DNA of 39,489 nt from Betaproteobacteria bacterium SG8_39 (GTDB lineage: Bacteria; Pseudomonadota; Gammaproteobacteria; Burkholderiales; SG8-39), in the NCBI GenBank assembly GCA_001303445.1, contig LJTQ01000005.1, forward strand, positions 1 to 39,489, given 5' to 3'. Below, piece by piece: positions 7,271-19,879 of the stretch. A program made the position numbers and the translations under genes. The notes under the pieces are model-generated. The model saw only the letters and a program-made list of their open reading frames with translations. It did no database searches and had not been told where the DNA came from. The stretch's first letter is position 1, and the number at the start of each line of letters is the position of its first letter.

Positions 7271-9589
7271 TCAGCCCGCGTGCAGCGCGCGCCAGATGCG
7301 CTCGGGCGTAAGCGGCATTTCCAGCTGCGTCACACCCCGCTCGGCGAGCGCATCGAGCACCGCGTGCACCGCCGCCGGGACCGAGCCGATGGTGCCGATC
7401 TCGCCGCAGCCCTTCACGCCGAGCAGGTTCGTCTTGCAGGGAATGCCTTCCTCGAACGCACACTGCACCGAAGGCAGGTCGGCGGCGCGCGGTACCGCGT
7501 AGTCCATCAGCGATCCGGTGAGCAACTGGCCACTCGATTCATCATAGACCGCCTGCTCGAACAAGGCCTGCCCCAGTCCCTGAGCAACGCCGCCGTGTAC
7601 CTGCCCCTCGACGATCGGGTGATTGATAATGCGCCCAAGGTCGTCGCAGCTGGAATGGCGCACGACCTCAATCACGCCGGTTTCCGGATCGATTTCCACC
7701 TCGCAGATCTGCGCGCCGTTCGGCCAGCTCGGCGTCGACGGCGTCTGCGTCGCGGAGACACGCACGATTCGATCGGGCTGGCGCGTCGCCAGCTCGGCCA
7801 GACCAATCGCGCGGTCCGTTCCTGCGATGCGGAACTGGCCATCGCGATACTCGATGTCGCCCGGCGCCGCCTCGAGCACCTCCGCAGCGAGTTCCTTGCC
7901 GCGCACAATCACCTGGCGGCCCGCCGCGACCACCGCCGAGCCGCCGACGAACGCCGAGCGTGAGCCCACGCTGCCGACGCCGTTCGCGCGGTCGGTGTCG
8001 CCCTGCACGATATGGATTTGGCCGACGGGAATCTGCAGCACCTCGGTGATGAGCTGGGTATAGGTCGTCTCCAGTCCCTGACCCATGGCCTGGGTACCGG
8101 AAAACACCGTGATCGCACCGTCGGCGTCGATCTGGATATCGACCGTCTCCGTCGGCAGCGCACCGGTCCACTCGAGATAGCTCGACAGCCCCCGGCCGCG
8201 CAGCTTGCCGCGACGCTTGGATTCCGCCGCACGCGCCGGATAGCCCTTCCAGTCGGCCACTTCGAGGGCGCGCTCGAGCACGCGCGCGAAATCGCCGACG
8301 TCGTAGGTTTCGCCGAGGTGCGTGGCGTAGGGAAACTGCTCCGGACGGATGAAATTGCGTTGCCGCAACACCACCGGATCGATGTTCATCACGCGCGCCG
8401 CGCGATCCATCAGGCGCTCCATGAGGTAGTTCGCCTCCGGCCGTCCGGCGCCGCGGTAGGCGCCCGTCGCCATGGTGTTCGTCAGTACGGCGCGCACGTG
8501 ATAGTCGATCAGCGGCACGTGATAGACGGTGGCCTGCACCTTCGGCCCGAGCGCCAGCGGAATGATGGCCGACGAACCCACCGGCACCGCACCAATGTTG
8601 GCGATCATGCGCATGCGCAGGCCGAGGATCCGGCCGTCCTTGTCCAGCGCCAGGGCCGCGGAATAGTGCTGGTCACGACCCATGTGCGCAGCGAGAAATT
8701 CCTCGCTGCGCTCGCCGCGCCACTTCACGGGCCGGCCGAGCTTGCGTGCGGCGTAACAGACCAGCGCATCCTCGGGGGTCAGACCGGTCTTCATGCCGAA
8801 GCCGCCGCCGATATCGCCCACGATGATGCGGAAATCCTCGGGTTTGGTCTTGAACACGTCGCCCAGCAGCTGGCGCGCGCCCGTCGAAGTCTGGTTCTGC
8901 GTGTACAGCGTCGTGCGCCCGGACGCGTGCACGGCGATCGCGCAGCGCGGCTCGATCGCATTTGCGATGAGGCGCTGGTTATGGAGCTCGAGCTCGACGA
9001 CATGCGCCGCGCGTGCGATCGCGTCGTCCATCCCCTGAGTGTCGCCATAGCGCGACTCGGCCGCAATGTTGCCCGGAGCACCCGGCCAGAGCTGTGGCGC
9101 GCCGGGTTCGATCGCGCGGCGTGGATCGGTGACACAGGGCAAATCCTCGAAATCGATCATCACGCGCTCGGCCGCGTCCTGCGCCTGCTCGCGCGTCTCG
9201 GCGACGATCGCCGCCACGGCCTGACCGACGTGATACACCGCGCCGTCGGCCAGCAGCGTACGCAGGGGCGCTTCCATCGGCGAGCCGTCAGCCTGCTTGA
9301 ACAGCGGCGGGAACGGAATATGGCCGAGGCCATCCTGCTTCAGATCGTCGATTGACCAGGCCGCCAGTACGCCCGGCGCGCCACGCGCATCGGCCAGGTC
9401 GCAGGATGTCACGCGCGCATGGGCATAGGGCGAGCGCACGAGAACGAGCGTCGCCGCCTCGGGGAAGTCGCGGTCGTCGCTGAACAAGCCCCGGCCGGTC
9501 AGCAGGCGATCGTCTTCGATGCGCTTTTGCGAGCGCGAGGCGCCGAAGCGCGCTGAATCGGGGTCGAACTGGATTGCAAGTTCCGTCAT
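7271..9589 (-). CDS. Molybdenum hydroxylase large subunit (xanthine dehydrogenase / form II CoxL-like)
   Basis: The 772-residue protein matches the molybdopterin-binding large subunit of the xanthine oxidase family. The N-terminal a/b hammerhead region is RIEDDRLLTGRGLFSDD to about residue 130. Mo-cofactor motifs include GGGFGMKTG and TQAMGQGLETTYTQ, and the probable catalytic Glu lies in GVKGCGEIGTIG near the C-terminus. The active-site loop reads AYRGAGRPEA, the form II type, not the AYRCSFR of true form I CO dehydrogenase, so CO oxidation should not be assumed. These enzymes normally work with FAD (CoxM) and 2Fe-2S (CoxS) subunits, and neither is adjacent. The substrate is unknown, perhaps a purine, aldehyde or N-heterocycle. 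A terminator separates it from the upstream tRNA. Confidence 0.88.
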   Translation of the reverse strand: MTELAIQFDPDSARFGASRSQKRIEDDRLLTGRGLFSDDRDFPEAATLVLVRSPYAHARVTSCDLADARGAPGVLAAWSIDDLKQDGLGHIPFPPLFKQADGSPMEAPLRTLLADGAVYHVGQAVAAIVAETREQAQDAAERVMIDFEDLPCVTDPRRAIEPGAPQLWPGAPGNIAAESRYGDTQGMDDAIARAAHVVELELHNQRLIANAIEPRCAIAVHASGRTTLYTQNQTSTGARQLLGDVFKTKPEDFRIIVGDIGGGFGMKTGLTPEDALVCYAARKLGRPVKWRGERSEEFLAAHMGRDQHYSAALALDKDGRILGLRMRMIANIGAVPVGSSAIIPLALGPKVQATVYHVPLIDYHVRAVLTNTMATGAYRGAGRPEANYLMERLMDRAARVMNIDPVVLRQRNFIRPEQFPYATHLGETYDVGDFARVLERALEVADWKGYPARAAESKRRGKLRGRGLSSYLEWTGALPTETVDIQIDADGAITVFSGTQAMGQGLETTYTQLITEVLQIPVGQIHIVQGDTDRANGVGSVGSRSAFVGGSAVVAAGRQVIVRGKELAAEVLEAAPGDIEYRDGQFRIAGTDRAIGLAELATRQPDRIVRVSATQTPSTPSWPNGAQICEVEIDPETGVIEVVRHSSCDDLGRIINHPIVEGQVHGGVAQGLGQALFEQAVYDESSGQLLTGSLMDYAVPRAADLPSVQCAFEEGIPCKTNLLGVKGCGEIGTIGSVPAAVHAVLDALAERGVTQLEMPLTPERIWRALHAG

Positions 9590-9621
9590 ATGCCCTCTTC
9601 AAGCATGGGTTCTGGATGCCC

Positions 9622-9648
9622 TAAAACTAAAACGCCCCGGTCGGGGCG
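9622..9648 (-). terminator. Rho-independent terminator after tRNA-Ser
   Basis: Read on the minus strand, the hairpin CGCCCCGACCGGGGCG (9648-9633) is followed by TTTTAGTTTT. It lies just after the tRNA-Ser 3' end and would close the ftsK-lolA-rarA-serS-tRNA transcription unit before the molybdenum hydroxylase gene. Confidence 0.88.
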
Positions 9649-9655
9649 GTTTAGC

Positions 9656-9745
9656 TGGCGGAGAGAGAGGGATTCGAACCCCCGGTACGGATAACCGTAC
9701 AACAGATTTCGAGTCTGCCGCATTCGACCACTCTGCCATCTCTCC
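9656..9745 (-). tRNA. tRNA-Ser (anticodon CGA)
   Basis: The minus-strand sequence begins GGAGAGATGGCAGAGTGG and ends TCTCTCTCCG with an encoded CCA. The acceptor arms pair (GGAGAGA/TCTCTCC), the anticodon loop reads CTCGAAA (CGA, decoding UCG), and the T arm has GGTTCGAATCC. The long class II variable arm, GTACGG-TTAT-CCGTAC, identifies tRNA-Ser. It lies 38 bp downstream of serS, the gene for its own synthetase, on the same strand. A plus-strand ORF over this gene (GGERGIRTPG...) is the familiar tRNA-derived false ORF. Confidence 0.97.
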
Positions 9746-9783
9746 GCGGCGCGCATGCGGGGCTGCGCGCGCCGCGGATTTTA

Positions 9784-12383
<2,600 letters not shown>

Positions 12384-12384
12384 C

Positions 12385-12996
12385 TCAGGGCTGGCCGAGC
12401 ACGTCCGTGCCGGGCGGCGGCGTGAACCGAAAGCGCGAGGCATCCAGCGTGGGGTTGCGTTCGACGTTCGAAAACCGCAGCTTTGTCGTCTGGCCGAAGT
12501 GGTCGACCAGTTCCATCGCCTCGACGCCGACCGCACTCAGTCCGAGGCGGATGCGCTCGAAGCCCGCCTCGGCCTCGCGCGGCTTCGCCTCGAGCCACTC
12601 CAGGCCCTCCCGCACGCCGAGCTCGGTGAATTCGAACGCCTGCACCACATCGGCGCTGCCCGCGAGCAGGGCCGCCGGCGTCGAACCCAGCGCGCGCGCA
12701 AGTCGGCGTACCGTGACCTGAGCGAGTTCCTCGTCGTAGATCCACACCCGCTCGCCGTCGCCGACGATCAGCTGGCGGGCCGGCGTGAGGTACGTCCAGC
12801 GAAAGCGGCCCGGACGCTCAAAGGAAAATTGGCCGGTCGCCGACTGCACCAGCTGCCTGCGTCCGTCGAAGACCTTCTGCTCGAAATCGGCTCTCGCGGA
12901 GTGCGTCGTCTGGACGTAGCTTTGAAAGCGCTCGATGCTCGAGGCCTGCGCCGGCAGGCCGAACAGCACCGCCAGCAGGGTGAGCGCGGCGCGCAT
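12385..12996 (-). CDS. lolA: Outer-membrane lipoprotein carrier protein LolA
   Basis: The 203-residue periplasmic chaperone ferries lipoproteins from LolCDE to the outer-membrane receptor LolB. A signal peptide (MRAALTLLAVLFGLPAQA/SS) precedes the half-barrel: ADFEQKVFDGRRQLVQSATGQFSFERPGRFRW is the conserved LolA signature region. ATG 12996 is preferred over the in-frame GTG at 12999 used by the track. It is 7 bp downstream of ftsK and 1 bp before rarA, the same order as in Escherichia coli. Confidence 0.96.
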   Translation of the reverse strand: MRAALTLLAVLFGLPAQASSIERFQSYVQTTHSARADFEQKVFDGRRQLVQSATGQFSFERPGRFRWTYLTPARQLIVGDGERVWIYDEELAQVTVRRLARALGSTPAALLAGSADVVQAFEFTELGVREGLEWLEAKPREAEAGFERIRLGLSAVGVEAMELVDHFGQTTKLRFSNVERNPTLDASRFRFTPPPGTDVLGQP

Positions 12997-13003
12997 CACC
13001 GGC

Positions 13004-15274
13004 CTATTCCTGCGTCGCGGGGACCAGTACCTCGCGATTGCCGTTCGACTGCATCGACGACACGAGGCCGGCCCGCTCCATGTCCTCGATCAGGCGCGCC
13101 GCCCGGTTGTAGCCGATGCGCAGATGACGCTGCACGAGCGAGATCGACGGCCGGCGCGTGCGCAGCACGATTTCCACCGCCTGGTCGTAAAGCGGGTCCT
13201 TCTCGCCGCCGCCCTCGCCCGCCGCAGCTGCGCCTTCGGCCACAGCGGGTTCGATGACTTCCTCGATGTATTCCGGCGTGGCGAGCCGTTTAAGGTGCTC
13301 GACCACGTTGTGCACCTCATGGTCGGCGACAAACGCCCCGTGCACGCGCTGCGGCAAGCCGGTACCCGGCGGCAGGTACAGCATGTCACCCGCGCCAAGC
13401 AGCGCCTCGGCGCCGCTCTGATCGAGGATCGTGCGCGAATCCACCCGCGAGGACACCTGGAACGCGATGCGCGTCGGAATGTTCGCCTTGATCAAGCCCG
13501 TGATCACGTCGACCGAAGGGCGCTGCGTCGCGAGCACGAGATGGATGCCCGCGGCACGCGCTTTCTGCGCCAAGCGTGCGATCAGTTCCTCGACCTTCTT
13601 GCCGACCACCATCATCAGGTCGGCCAATTCGTCGATCACGACCACGATGTAGGGCAGTGCCTTGAGTGTCTGCGGCTCCCCCGATTCGATGGTGAGCGGA
13701 TCCTCGAGCGCGCGACCGTGTTTTTCCGCGTCCGTAACCTTGTGATTGAACCCGGAAAGGTTACGCACCCCGAGCCAGGACATCAGCTTGTAGCGCCGCT
13801 CCATCTCGGCGACGCACCAGTTGAGGGCATTGGCCGCCTGCTTCATGTCGGTCACCACCGGGGCGAGCAGATGCGGAATGTCCTGGTAGACCGACAACTC
13901 GAGCATCTTCGGATCGACCAGGATCAGTCGCACCTGGCGCGGCTCGGACTTGTAGAGCAGCGACAGGATCATCGCGTTGATCGCGACCGACTTGCCCGAG
14001 CCGGTCGTGCCGGCGACCAGGAGGTGTGGCATCTTGGCGAGATCGACGACGATCGGGTTTCCCGCGATGTCCTTGCCGAGCGCGAGGGCAAGCGGCGCAT
14101 GCAGCGCGTGGTACGCCTCCGAGCCCAGGATTTCGGACAGGCGCACCGCCTGCCGGTGCGGGTTCGGGATCTCCAGCCCCATGCAGGACTTGCCGGGAAT
14201 CGTCTCCACCACGCGGATCGAGACCACCGACAGCGCGCGTGCGAGGTCCTTGATCAGGTTGACGATCTGGCTGCCCTTGACCCCGACCGCGGGCTCGACC
14301 TCGTAGCGCGTGATGATCGGGCCGGGATAGGCGGCGAGCACTTTCACCGAGACGCCGAAATCGGAGAGCTTCTTCTCGATCAGCCGCGAGGTGAATTCCA
14401 GGGTCTCGGCTGTGACCTGCTCGCTGTCGTGCCGCACCTCGTCGAGCAGCTTGATCGGCGGCAGCGGCGTGTCCGGCAGGTCGTCAAACAGCGGCACCTG
14501 GCGCTCCTTCTGCACGCGCTCCGATTTCTTGATCTCGACGAGCTGCGGCTCGATGCGCAATGGCGGATGATCCTCTTCGCGCTTGCGCCCGGTCTCGACC
14601 ACGAACTCGCGTTCCTCGCGCGCCAGGTCCCCCTGTTTGCGATCCTGCCGACGCTCCCACGCGACCTTGGCGGACGCATACGCCGACTCGAGCACGAATC
14701 CGGTGAACTCGGCGACCTTGATCCACGAAACGCCGCTGAACAGGCTGACGCCGACTGCGACCAGCGCGACCAGCGCCAAGGTCGCACCGGTAAACCCCAG
14801 TGCCGCGGAGGCGACCGAGCCGACCGCATCGCCGAGCATGCCGCCCGGGGCGAGTGGCAGTGCCGCCTGAATCGAATGCAGGCGTAGGGTCTCCAGCCCG
14901 GCGCTCGAAACCAGCAGCAACGCGAAACCGGCCAGCATCACGCCCAGCGAGCGGCGGTCAGGCGGCGGCGCACCGTGCAATCGACGGTAGCCCATGACGA
15001 CGACCGCGACGCACAGCGCAACCCACCAGTACGCGGACACGCCGAACAGATAGAGCAGCAGGTCCGCCAGCCAAGCGCCGACGCGGCCGCCCGCATTCTG
15101 TGCGTGGGCGCCCGTGGCGCTCTGCGACCAGCCGGGGTCCGTCTTGTGAAACGTCGCGAGGATGAGAAGCAGGTATAGGGCTGCGACTGCAACCAGCAAC
15201 CAGCGCGCTTCGCGCAACAGACCCGCGAGTCTGGCCGGCAGGGGAGAAGTGCCGGATTTCTGTGCAGCCGCCAT
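13004..15274 (-). CDS. ftsK: DNA translocase FtsK
   Basis: The 756-residue septal DNA pump coordinates chromosome dimer resolution with division. The start chosen is ATG 15274 ([13 protein letters not shown]); the track ORF begins 27 codons upstream with a non-homologous extension. Four N-terminal membrane helices lie in about residues 20-205, followed by a short charged linker to about 270, far shorter than in E. coli FtsK. The motor has Walker [13 protein letters not shown] and Walker [16 protein letters not shown]-terminal gamma winged-helix ([20 protein letters not shown]...) reads KOPS sites. A TACAAT at 15302-15297 is a possible -10. Confidence 0.97.
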   Translation of the reverse strand: MAAAQKSGTSPLPARLAGLLREARWLLVAVAALYLLLILATFHKTDPGWSQSATGAHAQNAGGRVGAWLADLLLYLFGVSAYWWVALCVAVVVMGYRRLHGAPPPDRRSLGVMLAGFALLLVSSAGLETLRLHSIQAALPLAPGGMLGDAVGSVASAALGFTGATLALVALVAVGVSLFSGVSWIKVAEFTGFVLESAYASAKVAWERRQDRKQGDLAREEREFVVETGRKREEDHPPLRIEPQLVEIKKSERVQKERQVPLFDDLPDTPLPPIKLLDEVRHDSEQVTAETLEFTSRLIEKKLSDFGVSVKVLAAYPGPIITRYEVEPAVGVKGSQIVNLIKDLARALSVVSIRVVETIPGKSCMGLEIPNPHRQAVRLSEILGSEAYHALHAPLALALGKDIAGNPIVVDLAKMPHLLVAGTTGSGKSVAINAMILSLLYKSEPRQVRLILVDPKMLELSVYQDIPHLLAPVVTDMKQAANALNWCVAEMERRYKLMSWLGVRNLSGFNHKVTDAEKHGRALEDPLTIESGEPQTLKALPYIVVVIDELADLMMVVGKKVEELIARLAQKARAAGIHLVLATQRPSVDVITGLIKANIPTRIAFQVSSRVDSRTILDQSGAEALLGAGDMLYLPPGTGLPQRVHGAFVADHEVHNVVEHLKRLATPEYIEEVIEPAVAEGAAAAGEGGGEKDPLYDQAVEIVLRTRRPSISLVQRHLRIGYNRAARLIEDMERAGLVSSMQSNGNREVLVPATQE

Positions 15275-15394
15275 CGCGATCCGTCCGGAAGGCGCGATTG
15301 TAGCGCACCCGCACCGCTCGAACGCCGCGCCGCAGGCGGGAGCGGTCGATGCCAAACCGGTCGCCGTGGGCCTCGGGCCCGGCGACCCCGCGCC

Positions 15395-16069
15395 TTACTC
15401 CGGCAGGACGACTTCGTCGTGAATCACGATCTTGGCGCCGCGCACTTCGATGAAACCGCCCTCCTGCAGGTCCTTCATGACACGGCTCACCATTTCGCGC
15501 GACGCGCCGATCATCTTGGCGATGTCCTGCTTCGGGATGCGGCGCGTTACGACGCGCTGACCATCCACGTTTTCCGACATGTCGATCAGCAAATGTGCGA
15601 CGCGCCCGAAGACGTCGAGCAGCGCGAGGCTGCCGATCTTGCGGTCGGCCTCGCGCAATCGCTTGACCAGGCCGCGCATCACCGTCATCGCGAGCTCGAA
15701 ATTCTGCTCCATCGACTGCTTGAAATCGCGCTTCGTGATCGACAGCAGCTCGCAGGGCTCGATCGCCAACACGCTGGCAGAGCGCGGGCTGTCGTCGATC
15801 AGCCCCATCTCGCCGAAGAACTCGCCCGGGCCGATGATGGTCAGTATGACCTCGCGCCCGTCGGCGTCGCTCATCATGACCTTGAGGCGGCCCGAGAGCA
15901 CGATATAGAGCGAATCGGTGGGGTCACCGGCGGCCATAATGGTCGAGTTGCGCGGCGCACTCCTGCGCTTGACCATGGTCGCAATGGTGCGCAACTGTTC
16001 ATCTGTGAAGCTCGTGAACAGGGGCACCGCCCGAAGCACTGCCGTCGAGACTGCCGTCGTACCGGTCAT
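15395..16069 (-). CDS. Crp/Fnr-family transcriptional regulator
   Basis: The product is a 224-residue protein from ATG 16069 (MTGTTAVSTAVLRAVPLF), preferred because GGAG lies 6 bp upstream; a GTG 12 bp further up is the track's start. The cyclic-nucleotide-binding domain (about 15-135) includes IMAAGDPTDSLYIVLSGRLKV and GEFFGEMGLIDDSPRSASV, close to the CRP phosphate-binding cassette, so cAMP or c-di-GMP binding is possible. The FNR N-terminal cysteines are absent. A C-terminal helix-turn-helix contains KQDIAKMIGASREMVSRVMKDL. It occupies the place between trxB and ftsK where E. coli has lrp. Its ATG overlaps the stop of the POTRA-domain ORF. Confidence 0.93.
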   Translation of the reverse strand: MTGTTAVSTAVLRAVPLFTSFTDEQLRTIATMVKRRSAPRNSTIMAAGDPTDSLYIVLSGRLKVMMSDADGREVILTIIGPGEFFGEMGLIDDSPRSASVLAIEPCELLSITKRDFKQSMEQNFELAMTVMRGLVKRLREADRKIGSLALLDVFGRVAHLLIDMSENVDGQRVVTRRIPKQDIAKMIGASREMVSRVMKDLQEGGFIEVRGAKIVIHDEVVLPE

Positions 16070-16485
16070 GGTGTTCTCCACCCTTGCCTCCCCCTAAGGT
16101 CCGTTCTTTCCGCGGCCACCGAGTATCTTAGCAAAGCACAGCCCCCGGTCTCGGCGCCACCCGAAGATGTCGGGAAATCGGGCAGCACGACCTGCACCGC
16201 GTTGTAGCCCGCGTCACTGTACGCCCGCGCCACCGCCTCGAGCGCGTGCTGAACATCGCCGGCGGTCCGCGCCTTGCCGGTGAACGGCCGGGTGCGCCGC
16301 TCGAACTCGGCCTGCGGAATGAGCGACGCACCCCAGAAGATGTAACGCCGGATCTCGAACGATCGGGTCTCGAGCGCCGCGGGCGATTGCGCGGCGTGCG
16401 CCCGCGCGAGGACAACGACCGCCAGCCAAGCGCGTGTGGAAACCCGGCTCGACGCAGACCGGCCGGAGCGCCGGGAAATCGTCAT
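16066..16485 (-). CDS. POTRA-only ORF, likely remnant of a ShlB/FhaC-type secretion protein
   Basis: The 139-residue ORF starts at ATG 16485 (MTISRRSGRSASS) with a plausible signal peptide ending ARAHA/AQ. Residues about 47-115 resemble the ShlB-type POTRA domain: FEIRRYIFWGASLIPQAEFE, RPFTGKARTAGDVQHALEAVARAYSDAGYNAVQVVLPD. In two-partner secretion transporters this leads into a second POTRA and a barrel; here the reading turns into an unrelated low-similarity tail and stops, so at least 400 residues are missing. The TGA stop overlaps the ATG of the Crp/Fnr gene (ATGA), which could be chance or real coupling. It may be a degraded gene or a domesticated single POTRA protein. Confidence 0.5.
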   Translation of the reverse strand: MTISRRSGRSASSRVSTRAWLAVVVLARAHAAQSPAALETRSFEIRRYIFWGASLIPQAEFERRTRPFTGKARTAGDVQHALEAVARAYSDAGYNAVQVVLPDFPTSSGGAETGGCALLRYSVAAERTDLRGRQGWRTP

Positions 16486-16554
16486 GAGCCCTGCCAGGGC
16501 AATCTTTCCCAATAAAACAATGCCAACAATCATGGTGTTATAGAACAACCGTGA

Positions 16555-17595
<1,041 letters not shown>

Positions 17596-17616
17596 TTCCC
17601 GCGGCCGGACCGCAGC

Positions 17617-18168
17617 ATGAGCGACGGCCCGGAGCATGGTTCCGACGACGAGTTCCGCAGGGCGATGGCCGATGTTCGTCCGATCGCGCCGCGCGCCCGG
17701 CGCCGGATCGCGCTGCGGCGCGCCCCGCCACCGCCGGATGCCCGGCAGCGCCAGCGCGACGAGCGGGCGGTGCTCGAGGAGTCAATTTCCGGGCCGGTGT
17801 CGCTCGACCACCTGCTCGACTCTGGCGAGGAACTCAGCTTCCTGCGCCATGGACTGTCGCGCGATGTGCTCCGCAAGCTGCGGCGCGGGCACTGGGTGAT
17901 TCAGAGCGACCTCGATCTGCACGGCATGAATCGCACGCAGGCGGCCGAGCAGCTCGCCCTGTTCCTGCGCGCATGCAGTGCGCAGCACATGCGCTGCGTC
18001 CGAATCGTCCACGGCAAGGGGCTTGGCTCGCGCAATCGCGAGCCCGTGCTGAAGCGCGTCCTGCACAAGCTTTTGCCCCGACGCGACGATGTGCTCGCGT
18101 ACTGCCAGGCGCCCGCTGCGCATGGCGGGGCCGGGGCGCTGCTGGTCTTGCTCCGCAAACGGCCCTAG
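17617..18168 (+). CDS. Smr-domain protein (MutS2 C-terminal-like nuclease family)
   Basis: The 183-residue protein has a basic, disordered N-terminal half with RPIAPRARRRIALRRAPPPP. A C-terminal Smr domain follows from about residue 100, with the hallmark motifs SDLDLHGMNRTQA and RIVHGKGLGSRNREPVLK. Smr domains bind nucleic acid and in several proteins have endonuclease activity; the stand-alone proteobacterial class (YdaL/SmrA/SmrB-like) may act on RNA or stalled ribosomes. It follows trxB closely, probably in one operon. The precise substrate is not visible from sequence. Confidence 0.92.
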   Translation: MSDGPEHGSDDEFRRAMADVRPIAPRARRRIALRRAPPPPDARQRQRDERAVLEESISGPVSLDHLLDSGEELSFLRHGLSRDVLRKLRRGHWVIQSDLDLHGMNRTQAAEQLALFLRACSAQHMRCVRIVHGKGLGSRNREPVLKRVLHKLLPRRDDVLAYCQAPAAHGGAGALLVLLRKRP

Positions 18169-18184
18169 GCGCCGCGCACGGCGC
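18169..18184. terminator. Possible bidirectional hairpin between smr and glnB
   Basis: GCGCCG-CGCA-CGGCGC forms a 6-bp GC stem in the 22-bp gap between two convergent genes. There is no U-tract on either strand, so it would be a weak or Rho-assisted terminator. Confidence 0.35.
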
Positions 18185-18190
18185 GCAGAT

Positions 18191-18589
<399 letters not shown>

Positions 18590-18596
18590 CTATCCC

Positions 18597-18602
18597 TATA
18601 AT
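18597..18602 (+). promoter_or_regulatory. -10 box upstream of the GNAT/peptidoglycan-type acyltransferase gene
   Basis: A perfect TATAAT lies 39 bp before the TTG start. The -35 region is not recognisable, so this is a tentative promoter. Confidence 0.4.
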
Positions 18603-18641
18603 CGACCCCTCCCCTTGGGCGACTGAACGAGCACTGCGACG

Positions 18642-19778
18642 TTGGAAAGCCTCAGCATTGTCGAAACGCTGCACGAAGTCGATGCTGCGGAATGGGATGC
18701 GCTGCTCGGCGTGGATGCCGCGACGCAGGCGCGACACCCGTTCCTCAAGCACGCGTTCCTGAATGCCCTGATCGACACGGGCTGCGCAAGCGCGCGCACC
18801 GGCTGGCAGCCGCAGTTCCTGCTGCTGCGGCACGGCGGCCTGCTTGCCGGCGCGATGCCGCTGTTCGTCAAAGCGCACTCGTACGGCGAGTATGTTTTTG
18901 ACTGGGCCTGGGCCGATGCCTACGCGCGTCACGGCGTCGAGTACTACCCCAAACTGCTCTGCGCGGTCCCCTTCACGCCGGTCACCGGCCCGCGCCTGCT
19001 TGCGCGGGACGATGCCGCGCGCCGCACGCTGCTCGCCGCGGCGCTCGAGCTCGCGCAGCAGGCGTCCTCGCTGCACATCCTGTTTCCGACCGAAGCGGAA
19101 GCCGCCCTGATGCAGGCGCAGGGCATGATGCTGCGCCGTACGGTGCAATTTCACTGGGAAAATCTGGGCGACACGGATTTCGAGGCCTTCCTCGCGCGCA
19201 TGTCACACCGTCGGCGCAAGAACATCCGACAGGAGCGTCGACGTGTACGCGAAGCGGGAGTGACTTTCCGGTGGCTGCGGGGAGAGCAGATCGAACGCGG
19301 GCACTGGGAGTTCTTCCACCGCTGCTACCGTACGACCTACGCCGCGCACGGCTCGCGTCCCTACCTCAACCTGCCGTTTTTCCTGCAGTTCGGCGCAACA
19401 CTCGGCGAGCATGCGGTGATGGTGCTCGCCGAGCGCGCCGCCGCGCCGGTCGCTGCCTCGCTGCTGGTACGCGGCGGCGACACCCTTTTCGGCCGCTACT
19501 GGGGCGCGATCGAGCATATCCCGCTGTTGCATTTCGAATGCTGCTATTACCAGGCCATCGAATATGCGATCACCGAAAGGCTGCGCGTCTTCGAAGGCGG
19601 CGCGCAGGGCGAGCACAAGCTGTTTCGCGGCCTCATGCCCACCGAAACGCTGTCGGCCCATTGGCTGGCGCACCCGGCGTTCGCGCAGGCCATCGAGGAG
19701 CACCTTGCGCGCGAGCGACACGGCGTCGCCCGCTACGTGAACGAACTCACCGAGCACTCGCCCTTCAAGGCGGTGTGA
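18642..19778 (+). CDS. GNAT-superfamily acyltransferase-like protein (COG3146 type)
   Basis: The 378-residue protein starts with TTG (LESLSIVETLHEVDAAEWDALLG). It has the features of the COG3146/DUF482 family: HPFLKHAFLNAL, a FDWAWADAYARHGVEYYPKLLCAVPFTPVTGPRLL block, SHRRRKNIRQERRRV and FEGGAQGEHKLFRGLMPTET. The family shares the double-GNAT fold with FemABX aminoacyltransferases, and its true substrate is not established. No signal peptide is seen, so it should be cytoplasmic. It stands alone between glnB (divergent) and an SDR gene 101 bp downstream. Confidence 0.85.
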   Translation: MESLSIVETLHEVDAAEWDALLGVDAATQARHPFLKHAFLNALIDTGCASARTGWQPQFLLLRHGGLLAGAMPLFVKAHSYGEYVFDWAWADAYARHGVEYYPKLLCAVPFTPVTGPRLLARDDAARRTLLAAALELAQQASSLHILFPTEAEAALMQAQGMMLRRTVQFHWENLGDTDFEAFLARMSHRRRKNIRQERRRVREAGVTFRWLRGEQIERGHWEFFHRCYRTTYAAHGSRPYLNLPFFLQFGATLGEHAVMVLAERAAAPVAASLLVRGGDTLFGRYWGAIEHIPLLHFECCYYQAIEYAITERLRVFEGGAQGEHKLFRGLMPTETLSAHWLAHPAFAQAIEEHLARERHGVARYVNELTEHSPFKAV

Positions 19779-19879
19779 TGTGTCAGGCTCGGCGAGTTTC
19801 ACTCAGATCAAGACGTTCGGCATCAGGCGCGATTAAGATCGCTTTTCGATAACCCGTACACCATGGATTGGACCGGAAG

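Noticed and set aside
8012-9355. Plus-strand ORF of 447 aa opposite the molybdenum hydroxylase gene
   Set aside because: Shadow frame; the minus-strand protein has all family motifs.
7271-9589. Assignment as aerobic CO dehydrogenase (CoxL form I)
   Set aside because: The active-site loop reads AYRGAGR, not AYRCSFR, and the medium and small subunit genes are absent.
12935-14887. Plus-strand ORF of 650 aa opposite ftsK
   Set aside because: Antisense shadow, despite its length; ftsK is unmistakable on the minus strand.
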